From Sipunculus nudus (Eukaryota; Annelida; Sipuncula; Golfingiida; Sipunculidae), in assembly GCA_026874595.1 (NCBI GenBank), contig CM049308.1, positions 23,898,367-23,962,366 of the forward strand: a DNA stretch of 64,000 nucleotides. The letters are read 5' to 3'. Each line of letters begins with the position of its first letter. The stretch's first letter is position 1. The position numbers and the translations under genes were made by a program. The notes below the pieces were generated by a model that saw nothing but the letters and a program-made list of their open reading frames with translations, was not told the origin of the DNA and did no database searches. Below, one piece after another: positions 13,198 to 26,171 of this stretch.

Positions 13198-13252
13198 CAT
13201 TTTTTTCTGCATTTTAAGGTAATTAAGTTGAGGACTTTGAAATAGATATTCT
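12853..13252 (+). repeat. Direct repeat, unit 1 (400 bp)
   Basis: It starts GCGGCGTTATTCATC and ends GAAATAGATATTCTT. It contains a (TA)n run at 13158-13195. It matches 13987-14254 closely. Confidence 0.85.
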
Positions 13253-13986
13253 TAATTACAACTGATCAACATCTTTAGTGTGTTCCTCCATGTGAGGGTG
13301 TGTGGGTGTGTATTCCAGCACTGTCTTGATTTACACCTGTGTACAAAACGAAAAGTACAGAAACTTAAATAAATAAAGTACAGAGACAGAGATCAAATGC
13401 TAATACCATTTTAAACATAAAAAAAAATATTGTACAGGTCATACTAGCAGAGACCTGCAGGGTCGTTGCCCAAATGGAACTACCGATACTGTCATCTGGT
13501 GGCGAATACGGAAATTATGTCAGCAGCTGACCACAAAATACGTGAGCATGACTCTTGCATTTGCAAGGCTGCAACATCCAAGATCGCTTAAATAAAAGTA
13601 AATACTTAACATGTACTTCACTCTCTTTGACGGCAATTAGTCATAGTCCTCAACTTGAGAATTAAACTTAGCATAAACGTACCTTGATTATCCCACCCCA
13701 TATGTCAGGTGTTATAAACAATGCAGTTATTGGGCTGATTAAATAAATAAAAATATACCTGCATTTTTCCCTTCTTCCATATATTTCACTTGAATTCTAG
13801 GATATTTTTAAAGATATTATCTTTAATTATTTTAAATGACCGTTGGACTTTGCACTTAATAGTTTAGCAATAGTTTATTCCCCGTCTTCCTATAGAACGT
13901 GTTTCAAATTCACCACAACTTTTAGAGATAATAAATCTACGAAAATAATGGCTACGAAGTAAAATACTACCATGCATATCAACGTT

Positions 13987-14254
13987 AGCGGCGTTAATCA
14001 TCATCCATTAATTATATATATTGTCAGGTCTTCAATTCCTTTATATATGACCCTAAACTTACAAAGCACCGAGTTGTATGAACTATCAGGATGAAAAAGC
14101 GAATCGTGTTTGCAACTCATGTTATGCGTAGTGCATTTTCAACAGCTATACACTTAAAATTAATATAATAATCAGGTTATTAAAATATATATATATTACA
14201 TTTCTTTCTGCATTTTAAGGTAATTAAGTTGAGGACTTTGAAATAAATATTCTT
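13987..14254 (+). repeat. Direct repeat, unit 2 (internal deletion)
   Basis: It is the same sequence as 12853-13252, but about 115 bp are missing after CAACAGCTATAC and the (TA)n run is shorter. The join falls at a short ACAC-like microhomology. The spacer between units (13253-13986) has no recognised gene. Confidence 0.85.
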
Positions 14255-16970
14255 CAATATGATTTATATAGTACCGAGACCACTTGGATGCAGGCTTCTT
14301 TGTACAAGGAGTAGTGGTCATTGCAAAGAAATGTTGTCTCAGATTTAGATTACTTATTAATGATGCATCATCTATGATAATTTTAAACCTGAGAAAGAAC
14401 CTTATATTTGTATAGCGTTTGTTTCAACACTCAGGGAGTGTTTACTTTAGACGTAATAAACAAATATGTTCACATCTATCTTTTCACTGTCCATTTTGTA
14501 CTCCGCTTGAAATTTTTTTATACATAATAAAATAAATACCCATGCTTTAGAAGAATTTGCCACGCGGCGATTATATAAGACTTATATATATATATATATA
14601 AGTATAAACTCAAAACAGTATTTCAGGAGACTGTACGGTCTTCAGAACGATATTTCTCAAAAACCATCGAATATAGAGTCTTCAAATTTTAAATATAGGT
14701 AAATCAACAAGTATTTTAAAATGCGTTTTTTTCTTTTTCCTATATCGTTTTTAGTGTAGTAGAAATACGTTATTTAAACAAAATAAGAATTGTAAACATC
14801 ACACATTTTTTTTAAAATTTAAAATTCATTATGAAAAAAAGACAATAAATATATAACAAAAAAAAAAAAAAAAAACGCCTGGAGATATTTGTATGTAGTT
14901 TCAAATGATACTGTTTCCACATACATACCCTATGCCAATTTTGAGATATATCCAATTAAAAAAAAATATTTTAAAATCAAGTTTTAAATTTTCAAAGTGG
15001 ACACTGTTACACGTTTTATATATATCTCATCTGATAGAGAATATTCTAAGGATTCTAAATATATATACATCACTGTGTCTAAAATTATTATTAATATGAA
15101 TTCTAAAGCTAAATTAAACCAAGGTTGTTTGACGATGATTAGACCTTAAATATTGCTTATCTAACAGAACTAGAAAATCGGGCTTAACGTAAAACTATGT
15201 TTGAATAATTATTCAAGGAACAATTACCGCATGCTTATACGCACATGGAATCAAGCATATCTCCACCAAATGAAACAATATATATGAACAATGTGAACAA
15301 ATTACAATGGCACCTCCAAGGTCTCTTTGTCCTGGTACAAGTTAAAGAACTACAGTAAGCATCGGTCTGATAGGAATACCCATTAACGTGAGGCACATTT
15401 AGTTAACCTTTATCATAAAAAGAAAACATTTGTTCTACAACCTTAAGAGACAGAACTTTCTGACATCAATATTGCTCCAAGTCTCATATTTCTCAATAAG
15501 AGTGATCAGCGCGACTTGATTACGGCCTTTCAAGAAAAACTGCTTGTTCTCTCTGGGTGTTAAGTTTGAAAATAAATTGCTCGGGGGGGGGGGGGGGCTT
15601 TATGCGATGGGTGATGTGTGTATGTTTTCGATAGAGGGGGGGGGGGGGGGAATCCAAAACAGTACCGAAAAACGCTCGCCCAAAAATGTCCTCCGGACAA
15701 CACCCATCCCCCAAAATGTTGACAAATAAGACAGAAAACTCTCCCAGAATAACATGATTTTCATCACTCTAAATACATATTATGAAATCCATATTTCGTT
15801 ACACAAAAAGTAATGTTTGTTTTTCTCATTTGCAACACTAAACTATTCAAAGATTTACATATGGAGTGATCATTCAACAGCATTGTCTTTTATGTATAAC
15901 TGAGAGATTATTGCGGAAAATATAACCAATATATAAATTGAATGATCGAATTATCTCAAAATTTAGCGGGGGACATGTTATCCTATCCATCTCTGAAAGA
16001 AGGACCATCATTTGAAAGGGGGGGGGGGGTAGGGGTTATAACGGTTGGCATTAGTACCCTGATACGGACGAGGTCTTGGTCGGACGGACACAGTGACAAC
16101 GGACAAACAGAGGTCACTATAGGTCAGCATGACTTCTTGTCAGATTAGGTTTAGGCAATTACATATAAATGTCTAGAAGTACACAAAGATTAAACTTTTA
16201 GGAAACATATAAGTTGAGTTTCGTCTCCCCTCCGTCCAAATATTCCGGGATATTCAGTTTTGAAAATGAGAGCGCTCTTGATGTATTTTCCTCGAAATTT
16301 TCCCAAACGATTAACCTGCCGCCACTAACGTAAGTCTATCTGTATTTTCTGTTGTCACTTGATGGTTTTCCCCCTCCTAGTAATATATTATTTGAGTCGA
16401 TATTTGATTCGGTGACATTTGTCATGTATCATGCCCCTTGATCGTGTTAATGTACATATCGTGCTAAAATGTTCCGCGTCATCAGCTCACGGATCATTAG
16501 CAGACGATCGACGTTTGCTTCGGCGCCAAAACAATAATGAAGAAATCGTGATTCAATACGTCTCGTTTAAAATATTTCCCATCGGCAATTTAAAACAAGA
16601 AAACCCCTATCAGTTTCCAGAGATTCTTCACAAATATTCTCTATATTGAAAACAAAATAAACAAGGATGGGCCAGCTTACTAACGATTCGAATTTGATCT
16701 GTCATCTCTAATATCAGTCTAGCGAGTTCATTTTACCGAACGTTATTATTATCTTGTCGCCAGACATGAGTGAATCAAAACTGGGAAGTAATGAGTCTGT
16801 CAGAATGCCTTCACCGTCAGCACCAGTTGGTACTTTAATCATATATTAGAGTTTCAATATTAGTGGACTGAGTTGGACAATTTTTTTAGATCGAATATAT
16901 TAAGATCATAATTTTATTGACCTTTTTTGTATACAAGAAAAGGTTCCTCATTCAAGTTGATTCACTAGTC
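14255..16970. other. No gene seen; G-tracts
   Basis: AT-rich DNA with G runs at about 15582-15597, 15637-15650 and 16019-16029 and an A run near 14859-14875. Two AGGTCA-like half sites lie at 16110-16126 in a GC-richer patch. Confidence 0.5.
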
Positions 16971-16973
16971 AAA

Positions 16974-16974
<1 letters not shown>

Positions 16975-17056
<82 letters not shown>

Positions 17057-17090
17057 TATAATTACATATATATAAATACATATATATAGA
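16975..17090. repeat. (TA)n with interruptions at the left edge of copy 1
   Basis: A long (TA)n run with ATACATA interruptions, about 110 bp before the first sequence shared with the other unit copies. Confidence 0.9.
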
Positions 17091-17204
17091 ATATAAGGGC
17101 ATTTTATGATATGACCTTTTTAGTCAAACTTTAATATAACAACTGACTGCCCAATTCAGACGATTATTGATCATATTGAATATGTCATTCTGCAGCATTT
17201 AATT

Positions 17205-17650
17205 GAAGCTGTCTGTTCACCTCCCTTTTGGAAAGGAATTTAAGTGATTTCTGGCTTCCTTTGTGTAAATATTAATAATCTAAGGGTAATTCTGGTTATA
17301 AAAAATTCTTATAATGGCTCCGTGAAGGATGTGTGAATTTGTGTCAACAACGTGTTTGTAAACAGCAATGTTGACAAACGGGAAAAACATGTAACCTAAG
17401 GATGGTAGGTTGCATATATGTAGAGGTAGAAGGGTCACTTGTTCCAAAAGCCATTTGCAAATCTCTGGCTTATCTGACTTGCCGCCAGATGCCCTTGTTG
17501 GTTTTGTTTTGATTATTTTGGTGGGCCCCCACATATCATAGACATGTTGATATAAAGCAAACAAGCAGCCTGTTTGCGATGATATCCACATTTCATGACA
17601 AATTTGATAAAAGCTCCAAGGGGTCACCTATAGTTAATATAGGTCAGACA
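17205..17650 (+). repeat. Dispersed repeat X, copy 1
   Basis: About 440 bp running from GCTGTCTGTTCACCTCCC to GCTCCAAGGGGTCACC. It recurs at 32330-32640 (direct, shorter at the left) and inverted in the intron of the copy-3 peptide gene (48904-49372). The third location is outside the collinear order, which shows that this is an independent mobile or copied segment. It contains AACAGCAATGTTGACAAACG. No coding assignment is made. Confidence 0.65.
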
Positions 17651-17869
17651 GGTGATTAGACCACTTTAACACAGATTCACAGCAAAATCAGCTCTCTACG
17701 ATGTTTAATCTGATAAACTTGCCATGACCTGATAAAACCTGCGGATAAAAGAGGAATCCTGGATCTTAAAGCCCACCCATCGAACTTCTTTGTCCCTTCT
17801 TGCGTCCTCTAAAATTTGGCCATGTTTATTAGGGAGAGGTTTCCCATGGACCGAGTTCACTCGTTGTTT

Positions 17870-18220
17870 CTGATAGATGGCGCTCCGATAGACCCAAACA
17901 CCGGGCTTTCCGGGGCTAGGCACAGAGGGGTTGAGTTACAACGTTTGAGTACAACCACCGTCAATAAAAATAAGAAAACAATATTTGAAAGGAAACTTTA
18001 TATGTTTGTTTGTTTTAGGCTGAAAAGAGATAATTTTGTGTTTCTTAATTACCTCCATCAAGAGGGTATGCGTTCATTTCCGTTCGCGTGTTTCTGTTTT
18101 TGTGTGTGTGTGTGTTTGTTCGCAACAAAGCTCCAGCAACCATGAACGGAATATCATGAAATTTACAGGGCATTTCGGGAAAGGGCATGAGTTTATCTAT
18201 TTGTTTTTGGTATGGATCCG
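17870..18220. repeat. Common invertebrate-type dispersed repeat
   Basis: The segment contains GGCGCTCCGATAGACCCAAA and then a stretch of the form GAGGGTATGCGTTCATTTCC, TGTTTGTTCGC and GGATCCGG. From memory this resembles widespread repeats in invertebrate genomes that have a GTTTGTTTG core and a terminal GGATCC. Counterparts occur at 32850-33190 and inverted at 52570-52900. Minus-strand frames through it (KPGVW, AIYQKQ) are shared by the copies but carry no recognised domain. Confidence 0.5.
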
Positions 18221-18586
18221 GAATGGTTCCGATTCAGGAATGGTTCGGATTCAGGAACGTCATCAAGGAATATTCACAAATGGTTTGTCTCATGAATGCC
18301 CACATGGCGGAGACTTGCATTCAATTTATCTTTCTTTTTCTTTTGGCTGGTCTTCTCCAAAGTCCATTTTTTAGCAATAGGACAACAATAACCACTAGGA
18401 TACTCGAGATCTCGACAATCTCCTCGCAGTACCAAAGTTATATGAAAGTTTCTGTAAATGAATCAGAGAAATACTAATGCCGTATTGAAAAAATATGACT
18501 TTCTAGCACCAAAAAAAAAGGCAAGAACAATTACAAACTGGTGTTGTGTTATCTGTTCAATCTGCAAAATTCAAGCTGATAAAGTC

Positions 18587-18768
18587 GATACGTATTTATA
18601 GAATGTTTTGAAGATATGGTTGGTGGGAAATGAACGTATGGGTAATCTAAGTATAGTTCGATCTACAAAAATCGAGCTGATAAGGTCTAAACATCGATAC
18701 GTATTTATAGCATGTTTTGAAGATGTGGCTAGTGGGAAATGAACGTATGGGTAATCTAAGTATAGTAA
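18587..18768 (+). repeat. Two-unit tandem repeat, period about 108 bp
   Basis: CGATACGTATTTATAG starts units at about 18587 and 18695, and each ends in GGGTAATCTAAGTATAGT. Copies 2 and 3 hold only a remnant of one unit (about 33345 and 52395). Confidence 0.75.
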
Positions 18769-18993
18769 ACTAAACATGTCACAAAATGACTTGTTCACAC
18801 GGTACATATATTACTGATAAAGGTCTGGTTCAGAATGGTTGAACGGACTATCTGCCACACTCCCCCGCGTTAAAAATTAAGGCAGAGAAGCAAGTATTAG
18901 TATTTAATCCTGTCTTGTTTCTGATCTTACAGCCTCAAGGCCGCGTCCTATGCTCAGTGACATTTTATGAATTATAACATATTATAACAATAC

Positions 18994-19081
18994 AGTAAAC
19001 CTCGAAATTACGATCATCAACCGGACCGCGATAAAGTGCCTGCATTACCGAGGTGGTCGCCTGAGTAAGGTTTAACTATCA
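18994..19081. mobile_element. Short CAGT-ended MITE in copy 1 (ancestral to all copies)
   Basis: CAGTAAACCTCG at the left, an AATTACGA segment, GAGGTGGTCGCC in the middle and AAGGTTTAACT at the right form a roughly 87-bp inverted-repeat element. Counterparts occur at about 33594-33680 in copy 2 and about 52079-52166 (inverted) in copy 3. It therefore predates the triplication. Its ends resemble the 40336 and 44237 elements. Confidence 0.6.
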
Positions 19082-20076
19082 AGGGTATTACAACAGCTCG
19101 TCTGGCCGTACGTTGTTAACTTAAGAAGTTAAACTAATTATAAATTGGTATTAGTGATTTGGTTTTCCTGCATAATCTGCATAATAAGACAGGAAATTTA
19201 CATGATAATTAAGTTAATAATCTTATTTATTAATAATGAAAAATTAGAGAAATGTTTAATTTTATTTATTAATACTGAAGATGAGAAAATAAAAAAATAT
19301 ATATATATATGTATATATAAATTCATATCCAAATACATCTCAAAACAAGCACAACTGCTGTTATCAACAATATTAAAATATATATATAATGCAGGCATGC
19401 ACGAAATTTATACATGAAACATTAACCTCCGACCATTAAGGCCATGACAAAGTCTTTTTCCTGAGAAACTTGATCCATACAAATTCGCCTATAGGCCCGA
19501 CAGCAATTTGATAAAAGATTAAGACTCTCCATCTAGAAGTGAAATGTGTACATTCGTATAGCCGTTACCCGGTATGATAATTCATCACTGTGTAAACCAG
19601 TGAGTACTCAATCTCTTTCCTCAGCCAATAAATAGTATTATCACATTAAGCCAGATGATGAGTTAAATATGAACCAATCAAAAATCTTTATTGACCAGTG
19701 AGTTAATCAAAGCTAGGGGTCTATGTATCACGCATATAATTAACGGCAGGTCTCATAAAAATTTATGAAACGTGACGCAAACATTCCGGGCCTGGTGTGA
19801 TCTATGCCCTGCGTTTGTTTCATCGACTGCCCTTTACTAATTAGGGGAGCTTTGCATTGGTTTGCGCCCGACCCTCCGATAACAGAGGTTCAGGTCGCAC
19901 ACTGGGACCGGAATAAGGCGTCGTAAAACAGAAAATAAACGAGGTCCAGGCTATTCCGTGGTTTAAATATATATGATATAGAGAGCGAAAAAATCGGGAC
20001 CTTTTAAAATTGCTCGTAATTTTGAGGTGGTCGCTATACTGAGATGGCCGTTAGGCGAGGGTTGACTGTATTTTGG

Positions 20077-20400
20077 AGCGTGATTGCGTAATGGATAGTC
20101 CGCTGGACTCGTGACCGCAAAGTTGTGGGTTCGCGTCCCGTATATCTCACCGCTTCCCCGGCTTAGACTACTAGTGTTAACCACAAGGGTGCGCTCTCTT
20201 CACCAAGGAGTGAATGGGTACAGGTCAAACATGGGTGGAAGGCAAATGTAGAACGAATAACCTTCTGGCGTCTTGTGTGGCTGCTTGTTTGTATGTTTCC
20301 GAAGGAGCCCAGAAAAGCTATAAGAATGAAAAGGCCCGAAAGACCAGGAAGACAAAATTTAAATTGAGTCGGATGAGACTGGCAGCGTAGGTGATATCAG
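20077..20400 (+). mobile_element. tRNA-derived SINE inside a copy-1-specific insertion
   Basis: GCGTAATGGATAG (A box) and GGGTTCGCGTCCC (a textbook B box) lie about 40 nt apart at 20086-20140, resembling an Arg-type tRNA. A roughly 250-bp tRNA-unrelated body follows. The whole lies in an insertion (about 19867-20581) present only in copy 1; copies 2 and 3 join directly at the equivalent site (34483 and 51270). Confidence 0.7.
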
Positions 20401-21456
20401 ACTTCAAACCCTGGGTATATCCTACGTTATTTTCTATATATCATTCTAATATTTTATTCATGATCCTGCGGACTGCACTGAATGAAGTGAAATGAAATTA
20501 GACGTTTTCCTGTTCTGTGACTATTCAAAATGTTAAACTCTGCATTAACGATAGACTTTCAAACACACCATGTCGCAAATACTAGTCCGTTTCCCAGGGA
20601 GCCATGTGCAAGTGAACAAATCATGAAATACAAAATTGTTGGGGTTTTTTTTGCGCTCCGTACCATTGACCTAGGGTAAGGCCTAGTTAAGTGGAATATG
20701 AAGTAAAAAATAAGGTAGACCGACATTCCTGCACTAAACTAAGCATGCGCACATAAAAACATAAATCCACGTAACTGTTGCTGAATTTTTTATTTTATTA
20801 TTTTAATTCGCGAACTGATGGCCTGCAGTTGCATCTTCGTATGGCCTCCTACAACAATTATACACAATAATAAAATTATACAATTATATATTATACAATT
20901 ATAAACAAATATACATAAGCCTCTTCTATTTTCGCCTGCAAATGAGCGATAATAGGAAATAAGCTGAACAGTGAATAACCTACAGAATTAAGTCAAGGTA
21001 AAAAATAAATATCAGGTGCAAAGCCCTCAGCTACAACTATTAGGTCAGTTAGGTGAGAGGCCGGTTTTTAAAAATGAGCCGTATTAGATATCAGTAACAC
21101 ATTTAGGAACCAGACATTCCCTTGTTTGAAAGAGCATCAGGGATCATATAATGTATCACCTTTATTTACTTTAAATGATATATACACATTGGTGGAATAA
21201 TTTTCAAATGTGAATTTTACTGTGAAACTGTGAGATACCTTTAGTGTGTTTTAAACAAGATGGGTTACATCTGAGATTTGTGAATATACAGTTACACGCA
21301 CCTTCACGCGCTCCCACACACACCCACACACTCACACACACACGATATACGCTTGATTGGTTTAACTATCGGTACCGATATGCGAGGTCCTAATATTATG
21401 TAAACAGAGACGCTGCGGGGATGGGTTTGAAAAACCTTTATATTTGCCTTGCTTTC

Positions 21457-22935
21457 TTATTGGGCACCGCACTCAGCCGGAATGGAATCTCCAACTCGGT
21501 AGCAACAAAACTGGTTTGCCCCGCATGTGTTGGCACCCGGATTCGCACAGAGGACTTCTCCGATCTCAATGAAACATCCAAACGAATGACATGTTCCCAG
21601 GTTGTCTGGCCCGCAAGGCGAACCTTCTTGGGCAAAGCTCACTGTGAATTCGGAATAAGTATAAAAATAATTTCCGATATCCTGTCTTATGTCCTTACGT
21701 TTCTGCTACAATTAACTCTAAGACCGTCCCATTTCCTCCGCCTTTTCCTCCTAATGTTTAACAAAGTCGGCACAATAACCTATGTTATAAAGAAAACATT
21801 TAATGGAAAAACAGGGGAATTTATAGAAGTAAGCACAATCGGCTACATGTCACACATATCGAAATAATCCATGCAAATCTAACTTTAGGTAGAACTCGGG
21901 CTGCATCTAGTTTAAACTGGATAGGCATTCGGTTTACTTTAACATTTTGTCTTTTCCGTGGCAACCAGTATAATAGGTCCATACTTGTTACGTTTTTCAT
22001 GTGCAATTTGTTGCAGAACAGGCTGTCCGACACCCGGAGCTAATTTATATCAATAACTGACCAACGTGATAATGGTAGACATGATACGACTATTACGATC
22101 GGTTCCGGTACTTGGGAGTTTACGACAGATAAGTCCATGCAGCTAATCCGATACGCCCTCAGCTAATCTGGTATTAGAGATGGATTTACACTTAATAGCA
22201 AAAAGCAACGCCTGATTTTGCGTCTTGTACCGTTTCCTTCCCTATAACAATAACAATAATAATATATAATAATAATATATTTAATTATATATATATTAAA
22301 TTTATATAATTTAACAGAACATTAAACAAACCGCTTTACAAAACAAAGAGTAAAAGTACATTTAATAATTACTAAGATACAAAATAATAAAAAGTATTAC
22401 AAAATCCCTGCTTATCCCTTATTTTTTAGAACTACCTAAAGCTGATCTCAAAAGATTTTTTAAGGAATTTTTTTTTAAAAAGAAGTTAATTATGGTGCAG
22501 CTCTGACTGAATGTGGTAGTCCATTCCTCATCTTTGATGTCACAGCTGAGAGAGCTCCCAAAAGACATATTTTTACTTCAGGAAGCAATAAAACTCTTGG
22601 TCGTATGACATACGCTGCCTTATTGGAACATTTACTCAAACGTTTTCATAAGTTTTATTTGTCTATACTAGCACTCACAGGACACACGTTCAGCTGGACA
22701 AAATATGCAATTATTAGGCCTTCTGCGTTCTTAGAATAAGGAGTATTCCCAAATGATTACCTGCAATTACAGCAATCGTTTTTGCTTATTTTGATTTGTT
22801 TAAATGATGGGAATAACACCTGAGACCTTTAGCTCCAGTATCTGACACCTGATCCACTAGATTACAACAAACATCTTCTCTATTAAATGTTTACTTACCT
22901 GTAAAGAGAGCGGCAAACAGAATAACGAGCTTCAT
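21457..22935 (-). CDS. Secreted 8-cysteine peptide, copy 1 (two exons)
   Basis: Complement of join(21457..21641, 22899..22935), 73 codons plus stop. Exon 1 (37 nt) encodes the start and most of a signal peptide (MKLVILFAALFT). The intron is 1,257 bp, phase 1, with GT at 22898-22897 and AG at 21643-21642. Exon 2 begins VSFAQEG, so the signal peptide probably ends near residue 16-17. The mature peptide is about 56 residues with cysteines at precursor positions 22, 30, 35, 44, 52, 58, 59 and 70 (spacing 7-4-8-7-5-0-10). It is acidic, with one Arg and no Lys. A TATATAG box lies upstream on the same strand (22998-23004). Exon 1 is identical to the copy at 47596, which supports the gene model. The family is not recognised. 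The C-x5-CC step recalls WAP cores, but the usual last two cysteines are missing. The role is probably extracellular; function is unknown. Confidence 0.85.
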
Positions 22936-22965
22936 TGTGTGCGTTGTATCTTCAGACTTCAGTAA

Positions 22966-23004
22966 AGCTGACTGATGGAGGGTCTAACCTTTGCTGACTA
23001 TATA
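22966..23004 (-). promoter_or_regulatory. TATA box and probable initiator of the copy-1 peptide gene
   Basis: On the minus strand TATATAG (22998-23004) precedes the ATG at 22935 by about 60 bp. It is followed by the same initiator-like TCAGT and leader as the copy-3 gene. Conservation across two inverted copies supports it, although the whole segment is duplicated and so would be similar anyway. Confidence 0.5.
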
Positions 23005-23274
23005 CATGCAGGGTAGTTTACAGGAGTGTCTTTATCAGTTGAGAAATAGACGTATGGTAAAGATAAGACGTGACTTAAAATAGTTTACAAGGTGTGCCAT
23101 AAAGCAGGTCATCTTCACGATTTCCTTACGCCGCTCAGTTTAAAAAAGACACCAAGCTGATACTAAACGTGAGAGTCACGTTCAATAATTATGATTATGT
23201 GATTTTATATTATGCTGGAAATTAAATAAGTACGGAAGCGTATAGCTGCCACCTGGTACAAGAAAAAAAAATTA

Positions 23275-23381
23275 TATATCTCGTACGTACGACATACTAT
23301 CTCGTACGTTCCACATACCATATCGTACGTACGATATACCATCTCGTACGCACGACATTCTATCTCATACGTATCACATAA
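23275..23381. repeat. CGTACG minisatellite, copy 1
   Basis: About five 21-22-bp units of the form ACTATCTCGTACGTACGACAT. The palindromic CGTACG core makes every unit partly self-complementary. It lies upstream of the peptide gene and recurs at 25893, 35957 and 47132. Confidence 0.8.
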
Positions 23382-23443
23382 TGAATCTTACGGAATTGAT
23401 TCACAGACTACATGCATAACAGGACAACTGATATATGTATAAG

Positions 23444-23492
<49 letters not shown>

Positions 23493-23559
23493 TATGTGTG
23501 TGTCTAATAATGTATGTTCTTCACCTCCTTCAATCAATCGATCAATCTGTGACAGAAAA

Positions 23560-24480
23560 ATGTTCGGGCTTAATATTTCCTTTTCACCGGTTTTATACGT
23601 TTTCATAGTTTTGTGTGTGAATAAATACTGTCCAGGTGTATCTGTTTACCATTACAAGAACTGGTGACCAGAGGAAAGATCTTGGTCTCGCACACGCGCC
23701 AGTTATAAAAAAAGAAGAAACATGAAAGACTAAACACCCAGAGAAGCTTGAAAACCTTGATTTGTGAAGTTGGGATGTTTTCGTCATTGATCGCCCCCGG
23801 TTCAAGCTATTTTTCCACTTGTGTAACGGATTAAGCAATCGGTTTCAGAACGTAATATTGAAAGATACCTTAATATTGTAAGGATATTACACTGTATTCA
23901 TGTATACTTAATATACCTAGCATGTGAAAAATAATAAGAAGCCACTTTTCGTGGATCTTAGACACTCTACTACAGTCCGGCGCGGATCTAGGGAGGATGG
24001 GGTGGGGGTCTAGGGGCAGACTTATGCATGACCGGGGGGGGGGGGGGGTCGAGACCCTTTCTGCATTTAACCAACGACTTTTTTTAGACACTTTTTATGC
24101 ATGACCCGCGTTGACCATTCCCTCCAAAAAATCCTGGATCCGCGCCTGTACAATCGGCTCTCTCTCTCATATATATATACAGTAAAAACTGGTCGAGGAC
24201 AGTTGTTTCATTACATTTGAAACAGGTGAACATAGGGCACTTGTGCATAGTCTCGTTTCTAAATTTTTTTTCCATATTTAATTTGCTATAAAAGCAACGG
24301 AATCCCCCGCAAGTGACAATAACATAGCTGTGTCCCTTGCACGTGTCGGGATATTTTATCTGGTCAGACAAGAACAAGACCTGATAGACATTATACGTAT
24401 TACTAATGACATTAATTGTATCCACCGGCTCAGCCATTCTAACACAGTGCTGGCAATATCTCCCAAGGCTTTCAGTCTTT

Positions 24481-24521
<41 letters not shown>

Positions 24522-24538
24522 CATATATATATACAAAC

Positions 24539-24569
<31 letters not shown>

Positions 24570-25015
24570 CAGTAAAGAATTTAAAATCCATGAAGGGTGG
24601 ACCTATTTACATTTCACATACCAGGTATATTAAGTAAATATGAAATACAGTGTAGTCTTCTTAAGATATTACGGTATCTTTCAATATTTCTTCCTAAAAC
24701 AATTTTCTTACTCCGTTACGCAAGTGGAAAAAAGCTTGCCAGGGGTGCGATGAATGTGTTAAAACAAGCACAGCGCTCACGCCTTCTGGTGGCTGTACAA
24801 CCCAACTTCACAAATCAAGGTTTTCAAGCTGCTCTGGGTGTTTATTCTTTCATGTTTGTTCTCTTTTTTTTTTTATAATTTTCGCGTGTGCTCGACTAAG
24901 AACTTGCCTCTATGCAAGCGTTTTTGTAATAGTAAACAGACACACCTGGACTGTGTTAACTCACAAGAACTATAATAACGTATAAAAACCAAACAGGAGA
25001 TATTAAGCCCGTGTG
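23560..25015. repeat. 1.45-kb inverted repeat inside copy 1
   Basis: About 400 bp at 23560-23965 recur inverted at about 24580-25015, with substitutions. The inverted arms share TACGGTATCTTTCAATATT-like and CACACGCGCCAGTTATA-like stretches. The centre holds an (AC)n(AT)n(AG)n tract (24483-24564) and a smaller element with GCGCGGATC ends (about 23975-24150). Copies 2 and 3 contain only the first arm (36180-36480 and 46700-46990), so the foldback arose in copy 1. Confidence 0.75.
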
Positions 25016-25689
25016 TCGGCATAGATATGCATGACACTTATGTTTACAGCTAAAATGAGCTAATAACGTGAGACAAAACATATATTATTGCAAAGAATAT
25101 GAACCTTAAGTGTCACTTGTCTGTGATACAAAGATGCCCATAAGGATAGGTTCATGATTCCTTTATTAATTATAAAACGAAGTGCTTAATCCCAAGAGCC
25201 TTCACAGTAGTAAGACGAATTACACGTACTCGTACCATATATAAGATTTTATACATATCCTGAAATCAAACCGATCTGAGGTGTAGGTTTTGCCACCATT
25301 TCAGCCTGACATATGAACAAAAGACTTGTATTATAATTTTGTATTCAACTTTCACAGATTAATTGCACGTCCATATTATGTACACTGTTCCGCTACCAAT
25401 ATATCTTATCAATGGCTGTATTTGCATTAAATATTTTGAACAATCCACTACACTGTGCGATATATCATAAATCTAATTTTTAGATCAATTATGAACATTA
25501 GAAACCCACCACGTTCTCAAACAATTAGCTGTTCCTCTTGTTTTCAATTTGGCAAAGGCAATATTTTTTTCTTATTAACATGATGACAGGTTCACAGTTA
25601 TAACATAATACACTGCCAGCAGAATTTAATCACCTATCTAAAAATTATATAGTTTAATAGTATTTAAATATGTAATATATAAAAAATAA

Positions 25690-25745
<56 letters not shown>

Positions 25746-25746
<1 letters not shown>

Positions 25747-25880
25747 GATGGAAAGGGTATACACGGAATAGTCGGTTCACTGCTAGTGTGATACGACCTG
25801 CAGATCCCACTGGCAGTGAACCGACATTTCTGTGTATTCCCTTTCCATCTATAAATAATGAACCAGCATGGCTATTCATA
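25746..25880. repeat. Foldback related to 12381-12590
   Basis: Arms at 25746-25787 and 25811-25853 (TAGATGGAAAGGG, CGGTTCACTGC) form an imperfect hairpin. The right side continues with AATGAACCAGCATGGCTATT, which matches the outer arm of the foldback at 12381. It lies between a (TA)n run and a CGTACG minisatellite in the copy-1-specific block. Confidence 0.75.
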
Positions 25881-25892
25881 TATATATAATCG

Positions 25893-25980
25893 ACATATTA
25901 TCTCGTACGTACGACATACTGTATCGTACGTACTACATAATATCTCGTATGTACGACATACTATCTCGTACGTATGACTT
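25893..25980. repeat. CGTACG minisatellite, second locus in copy 1
   Basis: Four or so units of the same 21-bp repeat. The following 100 bp (GATTCACAGACT to AATGTATGTTCTCCACC) also match the flank of the array at 23275. The whole block from about 25885 to 26080 is therefore a local duplicate of 23275-23535. It leads directly into the Penelope fragment. Confidence 0.75.
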
Positions 25981-26171
25981 AATATATCTTACTGATCTGA
26001 TTCACAGACTTCACAACAGGCCAACTGACATATGTATAAGCAATATAAATATGTTAAATAATGTATGTTCTCCACCTCCTTGCAAACACATGAACACCGT
26101 TAAAACGAACATGACCCGCTCTATATCCACGCACAATCCAACCACCCCCAGCTATTATTAGGCAAATACTT

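Noticed and set aside
17705-17923. Conserved minus-strand frame with KPGVW and AIYQKQ (also 32704-33030)
   Set aside because: It is shared because it lies in the triplicated unit and a common dispersed repeat. The frame is broken differently in each copy and shows no domain.
21421-21867. 148-codon plus-strand frame
   Set aside because: It is antisense to exon 2 of the peptide gene, whose splice sites, signal peptide and conserved cysteines fit the minus strand. The same antisense frame appears opposite copy 3 (49400-49735).
23275-23381. CRISPR array
   Set aside because: Units are contiguous with no unique spacers, the genome is eukaryotic, and the pattern is a minisatellite.
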